From an uncultured Lachnospiraceae bacterium (GTDB taxonomy: Bacteria; Bacillota; Clostridia; Lachnospirales; Lachnospiraceae), in the NCBI GenBank assembly GCA_958444395.1, contig CAUCOL010000099.1:1-6903 (forward strand): a DNA stretch of 6,903 bases, given 5' to 3'. The position numbers and the translations under genes are program-made. Of this stretch, positions 1 through 5,032 are shown piece by piece; position 1 is the stretch's first letter; the number at the start of each line of letters is the position of its first letter. The notes below the pieces were generated by a model that had not been told where the DNA came from, searched no databases, and worked only from the letters and a program-made list of their open reading frames with translations.

Positions 1-416
1 ACTGCCAGTTCACCCTCCAGCTTAGATTTGCCATATACATTTAATGGAGCGTAGTCCTTGCAGTCAGGTTCCCAGGGTGTTGTCCCCTGTCCATCAAAAA
101 CATAATCTGTGCTGATATACATCATTTTTGCATGAATCTCTTTGCAGACATTTGCAATATTCTGTGTACCGACGGCATTTACAAGATGAACTTTCTCCTG
201 CTTGTCTTCATCTTCTGCAGCGTCTACGGCAGTCCATGCCGCACAGTGAATGACGGCGTCCGGAGCTGCTTCCCTGATCACACGGTCTACACTCTGTGCA
301 TCGGTAATATCCATTTCTTCGATATCCACACCGATCGCCTCATGACCGCGTTTTGTGAGCTCGTTTACTGTATCATAACCGAGCTGTCCTTTTACACCCG
401 TTACTAATACTTTCAT
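1..416 (-). CDS. rfbD: dTDP-4-dehydrorhamnose reductase, N-terminal part (3' end outside the window)
   Basis: This enzyme catalyses the last step of dTDP-L-rhamnose synthesis, the NAD(P)H-dependent reduction of dTDP-4-keto-L-rhamnose in the cytoplasm. The frame is read leftward from ATG at 414-416 and stays open to the window edge, giving 138 residues of a protein usually about 280-300 long. Visible features are the N-terminal Rossmann motif MKVLVTGVKGQLG (residues 1-13), HCAAWTAVDAAE (58-69), STDYVFDG (102-109) and the short-chain dehydrogenase pair in YGKSK, Tyr128 and Lys132. These fall at the numbering known for RmlD. The start is supported by a GAGGA ribosome binding site at 421-425, 4 nt upstream. 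It lies 171 bp downstream of rfbB on the same strand, with a perfect hairpin in the gap. The identification is firm; only the C-terminal half is unseen. Confidence 0.95.
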   Translation of the reverse strand, partial: MKVLVTGVKGQLGYDTVNELTKRGHEAIGVDIEEMDITDAQSVDRVIREAAPDAVIHCAAWTAVDAAEDEDKQEKVHLVNAVGTQNIANVCKEIHAKMMYISTDYVFDGQGTTPWEPDCKDYAPLNVYGKSKLEGELA

Positions 417-457
417 GCTTTCCTCATTTCTGAGCCGGTGATCGACATAACAGAGAA

Positions 458-490
458 TCAAAGGATCTGCCTTTCTGACAGATCCTTTGA
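458..490 (-). promoter_or_regulatory. Perfect 12-bp inverted repeat between rfbB and rfbD
   Basis: TCAAAGGATCTG at 458-469 is the exact reverse complement of 479-490, with a 9-nt loop. It lies about 100 nt after the rfbB stop and 41 nt before the rfbD start. In the minus-strand RNA the stem is followed by UUCUCUG, which is not a real U-tract, so a strong intrinsic terminator is doubtful. An mRNA-stability or processing stem, a weak attenuator, or a leader element for rfbD all fit. The rest of the 417-587 gap is AT-rich, and I see no convincing promoter in it. Confidence 0.6.
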
Positions 491-587
491 CCGTTTGGCC
501 TATCCCATAGATTGCTCATTGATAGATTTGCGTTTCCGTGTTACGTTGTTTTTAGATAAAAAGTGTTATCCGTTGCCACATTACAGA

Positions 588-1607
588 TTAACGATTTCCG
601 TACATCTGCTCATAATAATTCTGATATTCACCGGAGATGATGGTCTCCCACCACTCTTTATTATCAAGATACCATTTGATCGTCTTTTTGATACCGTCTG
701 CAAATTTTGTTTCCGGCAGCCAGCCCAGCTCATTGTGAATCTTTGTAGGATCGATCGCATAACGCATATCGTGACCCTTACGATCAGATACATATGTGAT
801 CAGGCTTTCCGGTTTGCCAAGCTCTTTACAGATGATCTTAACGATATCAATATTTGTCATTTCGTTATGACCACCAATATTGTATACTTCACCAACACGT
901 CCTTTGTGGATGATCAGATCAATTGCTTTGCAGTGATCCTCTACATACAGCCAGTCACGTACATTTTCACCGGTACCATATACAGGAAGTGGCTTATCAT
1001 TTAATGCGTTTGCGATCATCAGTGGGATCAGCTTCTCAGGAAAATGATAAGGACCGTAGTTGTTTGAACAACGGCTGATCGTTACAGGCAGTCCATACGT
1101 TCTGTGGTAAGCAAGTACCAGAAGGTCAGCAGCAGCTTTCGATGAGCTGTAAGGGCTGCTGGTGTGGATTGGAGTCTCCTCTGTGAAGAACAGATCCGGT
1201 CTGTCCAGAGGAAGGTCACCGTATACTTCATCCGTAGATACCTGATGATAACGTGTGATACCATATTTTCTGCAGGCATCCATCAGTACAGCAGTACCCA
1301 TGATATTCGTATTTAAGAATACCTCAGGGCTTTCGATGGAACGGTCTACATGGCTTTCCGCTGCAAAGTTTACGACGATATCCGGTTTTTCTTCTTCAAA
1401 TAATTTATAAACAGCCTCGCGGTCTGTGATATCCTCTTTTACGAAACGGAAGTTTGGATTGTCCATAACCGGTTTCAGAGTAGAGAGGTTACCTGCATAA
1501 GTCAGGCAGTCCAGACAAACGATACGATAGTCCGGGTATTTGTTTAACATATGAAATACAAAGTTGCTTCCGATAAATCCGGCACCGCCGGTAACAATAA
1601 TAGTCAT
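588..1607 (-). CDS. rfbB: dTDP-glucose 4,6-dehydratase
   Basis: RmlB/RfbB is an NAD+-dependent extended short-chain dehydrogenase that converts dTDP-D-glucose to dTDP-4-keto-6-deoxy-D-glucose, the second step toward dTDP-L-rhamnose. The protein has 339 residues, normal for the family. It starts MTIIVTGGAGFIGSN, carrying the TGGAGFIG nucleotide-binding loop at residues 6-13. It has NFAAESHVDRSI (80-91), the dehydratase signature STDEVYG (124-130, with the Thr-Asp-Glu catalytic group at 125-127) and YSSSK (Tyr153, Lys157). SRCSNNYGP (178-186) and GTGENVRDWLYVEDH (211-225) are also typical. The frame is open 14 codons further upstream, but ATG at 1605-1607 is chosen because GGAG at 1614-1617 sits 6 nt before it and the protein then starts directly with its first beta strand. 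The leader is highly structured (see 1621-1686). Confidence 0.97.
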   Translation of the reverse strand: MTIIVTGGAGFIGSNFVFHMLNKYPDYRIVCLDCLTYAGNLSTLKPVMDNPNFRFVKEDITDREAVYKLFEEEKPDIVVNFAAESHVDRSIESPEVFLNTNIMGTAVLMDACRKYGITRYHQVSTDEVYGDLPLDRPDLFFTEETPIHTSSPYSSSKAAADLLVLAYHRTYGLPVTISRCSNNYGPYHFPEKLIPLMIANALNDKPLPVYGTGENVRDWLYVEDHCKAIDLIIHKGRVGEVYNIGGHNEMTNIDIVKIICKELGKPESLITYVSDRKGHDMRYAIDPTKIHNELGWLPETKFADGIKKTIKWYLDNKEWWETIISGEYQNYYEQMYGNR

Positions 1608-1620
1608 AATAATCTCCATT

Positions 1621-1686
1621 TCTGAGTGACCTATAGTAAAGAATGTCATAATGGCTATCTGCTGTCACTCAGAAGCAGACAGCCAT
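1621..1686 (-). promoter_or_regulatory. Structured rfbB leader: 13-bp hairpin whose loop pairs with the region before the ribosome binding site
   Basis: In minus-strand RNA, 1686-1674 pairs with 1663-1651 over 13 bp. The central pair is a G-U wobble; the plus-strand RNA would have an A-C mismatch there. The 10-nt loop (1673-1664, UCUGAGUGAC) is perfectly complementary to GUCACUCAGA at 1630-1621, which ends 3 nt before the rfbB GGAG site. The two stems could form an H-type pseudoknot with a 20-nt linker. There is no spare loop nucleotide to cross the second stem, so only part of the 10 bp may form at once, or the stems may be alternatives. The arrangement is seen directly; a role in translation or attenuation of rfbB is inference. 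I recognise no known riboswitch consensus. Confidence 0.6.
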
Positions 1687-1687
1687 G

Positions 1688-1717
1688 TGAAAAATGCTGC
1701 ATTGGCAGTGTTTTTCA
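1688..1717. repeat. Inverted repeat with flanking A- and T-runs upstream of the rfbB hairpin
   Basis: TGAAAAA (1688-1694) pairs with TTTTTCA (1711-1717), and inside it CTGC (1697-1700) pairs with GCAG (1705-1708) around a 4-nt loop. The two positions between these stems form U-G wobbles in plus-strand RNA, so that RNA has a continuous 13-bp hairpin. It is followed by a T-rich stretch at 1720-1727, so it resembles a weak rightward terminator. In minus-strand RNA the same positions are C-A mismatches. No plus-strand gene ending here is evident, so its role is open. Confidence 0.4.
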
Positions 1718-1733
1718 GACTATTTTTTGTTTC

Positions 1734-1739
1734 ATTATA
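1734..1739 (-). promoter_or_regulatory. Candidate -10 box for rfbB
   Basis: The minus strand reads TATAAT exactly, preceded by TG. It would start transcription near 1727 and give rfbB a leader of about 120 nt that includes both hairpins. No good -35 box is present at 16-18 bp (the 17-bp position reads GCATTT). The call therefore rests on the -10 match and on the 258-bp gap after rfbA. Read-through from rfbA is an alternative or additional source of rfbB transcript. Confidence 0.35.
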
Positions 1740-1799
1740 CATTTTGTTAAGGTGTTAAATGCTATGTATGCACAAACAGTTGGCATTTTAGTTTCTCTG

Positions 1800-1821
1800 G
1801 CTGTCCTGTTAGTGGGACAGC
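1800..1821. repeat. 7-bp inverted repeat downstream of rfbA
   Basis: GCTGTCC (1800-1806) and GGACAGC (1815-1821) are perfect complements around an 8-nt loop, about 45 nt after the rfbA stop. Neither strand has a T-run after the stem, so it is not a convincing intrinsic terminator. It could be an RNA-processing or 3'-end stabilising stem. Confidence 0.4.
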
Positions 1822-1850
1822 AGAAGAAATCAGCTGGATGAACGGTCTGT

Positions 1851-1865
1851 TCCTATGGAATAGGA
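1851..1865. repeat. Small hairpin directly after the rfbA stop codon
   Basis: TCCTAT (1851-1856) pairs with ATAGGA (1860-1865) around a 3-nt loop. It abuts the rfbA stop codon at 1866-1868 in the direction of transcription. There is no following T-run. With the repeat at 1800-1821 it makes two consecutive stems in the rfbA 3' region. Confidence 0.3.
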
Positions 1866-2762
1866 TTAGTGCAGTACATCCACGTATTTTCCGTTTAATA
1901 CGTCCATCAGATACTGGCCATACTGATTTTTCTTCAGCAATTCATAGACCTTCAGCACATCCTCCTTAGAGATCCAGCCATTCAGATAAGCGATCTCCTC
2001 CAGACAAGCGATCTTACGATGCTGGTGTGATTCGATCGTTTTAACAAAGTTTGTAGCTTCGACCAGGCTTTCATGTGTACCGGTATCCAGCCATGTAAAT
2101 CCCTGACCCAGCAGTTCTACATTCAGGCTGTTATTTTCCAGATAAACACGGTTCAGATCCGTGATCTCCAGCTCACCGCGGGCACTAGGCTTTAAGTTTT
2201 TGGCATATTCTACGACTTTATTATCATAGAAATAAAGTCCGGTTACACAGTAATTGCTCTTTGGATGCTCCGGCTTTTCTTCAATCGAAACCGCTTTGCC
2301 GTCGGCATCAAATTCAACGATACCAAAACGTTCCGGATCATCCACGTAATAACCGAATACAGTTGCGCCTTTGCCTGTCTCTGCATTCTGTACAGCAGCG
2401 CGGAGTCTTTTGTTCAGACCGTGACCGGCGAAGATGTTATCTCCCAGAACCATGGCAACCGTGTCATTGCCGATAAATTCTTCTCCGATGATGAATGCCT
2501 GTGCAAGTCCGTCCGGACTAGGCTGTACGGCATAGGTCAGATGCACACCAAACTGATGACCGTCACCTAAGAGTTCTTCAAAGCGAGGTGTGTCCTGTGG
2601 GGTGGAGATGATCAGGATGTCACGGATCCCTGCGTTCATCAGAACAGACAATGGATAGTAGATCATCGGTTTATCATAAATAGGGAGTAACTGTTTGGAC
2701 GTTACCATCGTTAATGGGTACAGGCGGGTTCCAGAACCGCCGGCAAGTATAATACCTTTCAC
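1866..2762 (-). CDS. rfbA: Glucose-1-phosphate thymidylyltransferase
   Basis: RmlA/RfbA joins glucose-1-phosphate to dTTP, giving dTDP-glucose and pyrophosphate. This is the committed and usually feedback-regulated first step of dTDP-L-rhamnose synthesis. The 298-residue product has the nucleotidyltransferase loop [13 protein letters not shown] (residues 6-18), [12 protein letters not shown] (22-33), the metal-site motif LGDNIF (106-111), EEKP (161-164), VTGLYFYD (173-180), [11 protein letters not shown] (194-204) and [10 protein letters not shown] (224-233), all typical of the short RmlA class. The GTG at 2760-2762 is chosen as start. It gives the canonical N-terminus (M)KGIILAGG and has GGTGAT, a good anti-16S match, at 2767-2772. 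An in-frame ATG ten codons upstream (2790-2792) lacks a ribosome binding site. It is probably the first gene of the leftward cluster, transcribed from the divergent control region. Confidence 0.96.
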   Translation of the reverse strand: MKGIILAGGSGTRLYPLTMVTSKQLLPIYDKPMIYYPLSVLMNAGIRDILIISTPQDTPRFEELLGDGHQFGVHLTYAVQPSPDGLAQAFIIGEEFIGNDTVAMVLGDNIFAGHGLNKRLRAAVQNAETGKGATVFGYYVDDPERFGIVEFDADGKAVSIEEKPEHPKSNYCVTGLYFYDNKVVEYAKNLKPSARGELEITDLNRVYLENNSLNVELLGQGFTWLDTGTHESLVEATNFVKTIESHQHRKIACLEEIAYLNGWISKEDVLKVYELLKKNQYGQYLMDVLNGKYVDVLH

Positions 2763-2798
2763 GTAAATCACCATACCTTTCTTTTGATTCATGTAATT

Positions 2799-2837
2799 CT
2801 GAAGCGTACCTTACGCTTTTCGTGGCAGGGGCTTCAG
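2799..2837 (-). promoter_or_regulatory. Two mutually exclusive stems in the rfbA leader
   Basis: AAGCGTA (2802-2808) pairs with TACGCTT (2812-2818) around a 3-nt loop. The overlapping CTGAAGC (2799-2805) pairs perfectly with GCTTCAG (2831-2837). Positions 2802-2805 belong to both stems, so only one can form at a time. Both lie between the proximal rfbA promoter and the gene, within the predicted untranslated leader. An attenuator-like switch is possible, but neither stem has a following U-tract, and 7-bp repeats can occur by chance. Confidence 0.4.
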
Positions 2838-2867
2838 TTTATACAAAATAGTTACGAAAAGTTACAA
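2838..2867 (-). promoter_or_regulatory. Proximal rfbA promoter
   Basis: On the minus strand TTGTAA (2867-2862, four of six matches to TTGACA) and TATAAA (2843-2838, five of six matches to TATAAT) are 18 bp apart. Transcription would start near 2831 and leave a leader of about 70 nt before the GTG start. It is a plausible housekeeping-sigma promoter, not proven. Confidence 0.55.
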
Positions 2868-2898
2868 TAAAGTATATCCATGATTAACTCATAGTGGT

Positions 2899-2929
2899 AG
2901 TATAAAAGGTGACGTAACGTCACTTGCAA
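2899..2929 (-). promoter_or_regulatory. MerR-type promoter and operator: 19-bp spacer holding a perfect 15-bp palindrome
   Basis: On the minus strand TTGCAA (2929-2924) and TATACT (2904-2899) are separated by 19 bp. The spacer contains GTGACGTAACGTCAC (2909-2923, read on the plus strand), a perfect 7-1-7 palindrome. It abuts the -35 box and ends 4 bp before the -10 box. MerR-family activators are known to act on promoters with overlong 19-20 bp spacers that carry their dyad between the two boxes, as at the mer operon promoter, and the layout matches. It points toward rfbA and would give a leader of about 130 nt. Neighbouring short palindromes ACTTGCAAGT (2922-2931) and AAGTACTT (2928-2935) overlap its upstream edge. 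Binding by the MerR fusion encoded at 3807-4991 is inference. Confidence 0.55.
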
Positions 2930-2989
2930 GTACTTTTTATAAAAATTTAGAAATTTGTAATGATCAATGCTTTTTTCATATAAGAACGT

Positions 2990-3018
2990 TTGAAATATAG
3001 AAGTGTATTTGCTAAAAT
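2990..3018 (+). promoter_or_regulatory. Promoter of the rightward operon
   Basis: TTGAAA (2990-2995) and TAAAAT (3013-3018) are exactly 17 bp apart, with an extended -10 TG at 3010-3011. Five of six bases match consensus in each box. The start of transcription would be near 3025, leaving a leader of about 40 nt. Its spacer has normal length and no dyad, so unlike the divergent promoter it does not look like a MerR-activated site. The sequence between 2930 and 2990 is AT-rich and holds no gene. Confidence 0.65.
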
Positions 3019-3046
3019 TAGAAAGTGTATAAAGCGTTTATGGAAT

Positions 3047-3051
3047 GGAGG
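3047..3051 (+). promoter_or_regulatory. Ribosome binding site with long spacing
   Basis: GGAGG lies 15 nt before the ATG at 3067, longer than the usual 5-9 nt. The decamer GGAATGGAGG around it (3042-3051) recurs at 3792-3801 in front of the next gene. The ATG at 3040-3042 lies before the GGAGG and so cannot use it, and the GTG at 3025 lies at the predicted transcription start. The ATG at 3067 remains the best choice. Confidence 0.5.
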
Positions 3052-3066
3052 ATTAGAATATACATT

Positions 3067-3783
3067 ATGAAGAAATGGATCTATAAAGGAGTCTTGCTGA
3101 TGGGGTGTCTGCTGATATGTCTGACGTTATCGGGCAGAGCTGCCGGGGCTTATACGGAGGAGGAGAAGCAGTCTGCCAAAAGCTGGCTGTCAGCGCATGG
3201 ATATTCGCCCGACCGGGGTGGTGCGGCGCAGGCATATCAGGATTATCTGGATGGTAAGCTGAATGTACCGGGGGCAGAGAAATATGTTGCGAAGAATGGT
3301 TCCAAAGATTCTTCCGGTCAGAAGAAAAAGAAGAAAAAGGCATCTGCAAAGCATAAGAAGAACAGGAAAAAAAAGAAGAGTAACAGAGCAAAAGCAACAG
3401 CAAAGAATGATAATGGAGAGACTGCACAGCCGACAGGAACGATTGTTGCGGGAACATCCGGGGAACCAATGACAACGGATGGCAGTACAGGAGGTTCTGG
3501 CGGGTTGCCGGCTGGGGCGGATGCTGCCAAAACACCGGGCACTGCTTCTACGGAAAATAAAGCAGTACAGGATCCCTCAGGGGCAGAAGATCAGGAAAAT
3601 GGTACATCAGCAGGGACATCTGGTCAAAATGTACATAAAAGCAGCAGGGCATCGGCTGATACAAGAAAGCGGGCAGCCAGAGAACGAAGAATGATGAAAA
3701 AGGCAGTATCCTATGCATTGCCGGCAGGTGTTCTGGTGATAGTACTTGTCGCAGGTGTTCTTTACAGCAGAGGGAAAAAATAA
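3067..3783 (+). CDS. Secreted lysine-rich protein with C-terminal membrane anchor, function unknown
   Basis: I do not recognise the family. The 238-residue product has a signal peptide (Lys-rich start, hydrophobic core at about 8-22, likely cleavage after AAGA at residue 28). A short acidic-to-helical segment follows, about 29-68, containing WLSAHGYSP and AYQDYLDGKL. Next is a very basic tract at 86-104 with KKKKKK and RKKKK, then a low-complexity linker rich in Gly, Ser, Thr and Ala (about 115-195). A second basic stretch (TRKRAARERRMMKK) precedes one membrane helix at about 213-233, ending in SRGKK. There is no LPXTG motif. The likely topology is an extracytoplasmic N-terminal domain anchored by the C-terminal helix. 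The basic tracts could bind wall teichoic acid, nucleic acid or another anionic polymer, which is inference. It is the first gene of an operon with the genes at 3807 and 5033. The start is at 3067 because it places the signal peptide at the N-terminus. Confidence 0.8.
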   Translation: MKKWIYKGVLLMGCLLICLTLSGRAAGAYTEEEKQSAKSWLSAHGYSPDRGGAAQAYQDYLDGKLNVPGAEKYVAKNGSKDSSGQKKKKKKASAKHKKNRKKKKSNRAKATAKNDNGETAQPTGTIVAGTSGEPMTTDGSTGGSGGLPAGADAAKTPGTASTENKAVQDPSGAEDQENGTSAGTSGQNVHKSSRASADTRKRAARERRMMKKAVSYALPAGVLVIVLVAGVLYSRGKK

Positions 3784-3796
3784 GCATCCACGGAAT

Positions 3797-3801
3797 GGAG
3801 G
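3797..3801 (+). promoter_or_regulatory. Ribosome binding site that sets the start of the MerR-methyltransferase gene
   Basis: GGAGG overlaps the last base of an in-frame ATG (3795-3797) and lies 5 nt before an in-frame GTG (3807-3809). The GTG is therefore the better start, and the upstream ATG would need another ribosome binding site that is not seen. Confidence 0.6.
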
Positions 3802-3806
3802 TATAT

Positions 3807-4991
3807 GTGAAATTACCGGGGTATTATTCATCGGGAGAATTTGCGCGTATGGCGAATGTATCTGTGCGCACGATCCGCTATTATGATAAACAGAATATAT
3901 TAAAACCATCATATGTAAATCCTGCTGGGGCAAGATTTTATACCGATTCCGATCTGGCTCGTCTGCAGCAGATATTACTGTTAAAATATCTGGGATTTTC
4001 TCTGGAAGATATACGGGAAATGACGGTGGACAGTTCGGATTATCATTTTATGGAAAATCATTTGAAGCTGCAGCTGAAGCTGGTACAGGATCGGATCGAA
4101 CAGATGCAGCTGGTAGAAGCGGCAATCCGTGACACAACAGAAGCGATCGAGAAGGAACATGAGATTGATTGGAGTCAGATGCTGCATCTGATCCATCTGA
4201 CCGGAATGGAGAAAAGCATGAAGTCGCAGTATCAGGATGCTACGAATATCTCGGCACGTATCAATCTGCATAAGATATATTCGCAGAATACACAGGGCTG
4301 GTTTCCGTGGCTTTATGAACAGTGCCATCTGCGGCCGGGGATGCAGATCCTGGAACTGGGATGTGGGAATGGAGCATTATGGACGGAGAATATGTCTTTG
4401 ATCCCGCAGGAAGTTTCGATCGTTTTATCGGATGTGTCGGAAGGAATGATCCGTGATATCCGTCGTACGATCGGGCAGGAGGATACCCGGTTTGCATATG
4501 AAGTGTTTGACTGCCATCAAATTCCATATACAGATAACCGGTTTGATCTGGTGATTGCCAATCATGTCCTGTTTTACTGCGATGACATTGACAAGGTGTG
4601 CCGTGAGGTACGCAGAGTGTTAAAGCCGGGAGGAAGATTTCTGTGTAGTACGTATGGTGTACATCATATGCAGGAGATCAGTCGGCTGGTATCCGATTTT
4701 GACAGTCGGATCCAGCTGGCGGCAGAGAATCTGTATGACTGGTTTGGACTGGAAAACGGGCAGGCAATATTAGAACGATATTTTCCGAAAGTGGACATGG
4801 TGCGCTACGACGATTCGCTGGTTGTAGACCGTGCAGAACCATTGATTGAATATATCCTGTCCTGTCATGGAAATCAGAATCAGTATCTGCTGGATCGATA
4901 TAAGGATTTTCGGCATTTTGTTGAGAAGGAGACGAAGCAGGGATTTTATATTACGAAGGATGCGGGAGCATTTATTGTTTGCAGGGATTAA
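3807..4991 (+). CDS. MerR-family regulator fused to a SAM-dependent methyltransferase
   Basis: The 394-residue protein joins two recognisable parts. Residues about 6-75 are a MerR winged helix-turn-helix: YSSGEFARMANVSVRTIRYY (7-26), then the wing and second helix region with NPAGARFYTDSDLARLQQI and LGFSLEDI. Residues about 76-118 are the coiled-coil dimerisation helix usual after MerR DNA-binding domains. Residues about 150-300 are a class I methyltransferase of the Methyltransf_11 kind: motif I ILELGCGNG (181-189), acidic D209 after the second strand, FDLVIANHVLFY (246-257) and VLKPGG (271-276). A C-terminal tail of about 95 residues is not assigned. In MerR proteins the C-terminal part normally senses the effector, so SAM or a methylatable small molecule could be the signal, or the enzyme may modify something itself. 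The substrate cannot be read from sequence. It starts 23 bp after the upstream gene, in one operon. An ATG four codons upstream is less likely. Confidence 0.9.
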   Translation: MKLPGYYSSGEFARMANVSVRTIRYYDKQNILKPSYVNPAGARFYTDSDLARLQQILLLKYLGFSLEDIREMTVDSSDYHFMENHLKLQLKLVQDRIEQMQLVEAAIRDTTEAIEKEHEIDWSQMLHLIHLTGMEKSMKSQYQDATNISARINLHKIYSQNTQGWFPWLYEQCHLRPGMQILELGCGNGALWTENMSLIPQEVSIVLSDVSEGMIRDIRRTIGQEDTRFAYEVFDCHQIPYTDNRFDLVIANHVLFYCDDIDKVCREVRRVLKPGGRFLCSTYGVHHMQEISRLVSDFDSRIQLAAENLYDWFGLENGQAILERYFPKVDMVRYDDSLVVDRAEPLIEYILSCHGNQNQYLLDRYKDFRHFVEKETKQGFYITKDAGAFIVCRD

Positions 4992-5032
4992 TAGTGTGAA
5001 AAATACTGCTGATGAAGGATTAGGAGAAAAGG

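Noticed and set aside
132..407. Plus-strand open frame opposite rfbD
   Set aside because: It is fully antisense to rfbD, whose motifs including Tyr128 and Lys132 are intact.
438..1004. Long plus-strand open frame of 188 codons opposite rfbB
   Set aside because: It lies mostly antisense to the well-supported rfbB gene, has no ribosome binding site, and its composition (rich in Ile, Phe, Cys, Arg) is typical of a reverse-strand shadow.
1605..1649. Start of rfbB 14 codons further upstream
   Set aside because: It would lie beyond the GGAG site, inside the structured leader, and would add residues before the Rossmann fold that the family lacks.
1621..1686. Reading the nested inverted repeats as the ends of a small transposable element
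   Set aside because: The repeats are nested as hairpin and loop complement rather than terminal, no target-site duplication is seen, and the wobble pattern fits RNA structure.
1866..2792. Start of rfbA at the upstream ATG (308 residues)
   Set aside because: No ribosome binding site precedes it; the GTG at 2760-2762 has GGTGAT in place and gives the canonical N-terminus.
3310..3400. A-rich stretch as a possible frameshift or sequencing-error site in the lysine-rich gene
   Set aside because: The frame stays open through it and continues into a sensible linker and membrane anchor, so there is no sign of a break.
3065..3942. Several minus-strand open frames opposite the lysine-rich protein
   Set aside because: Runs of Phe and Leu in them come from the reverse complement of lysine codons; the plus-strand reading has a signal peptide, promoter and ribosome binding site.
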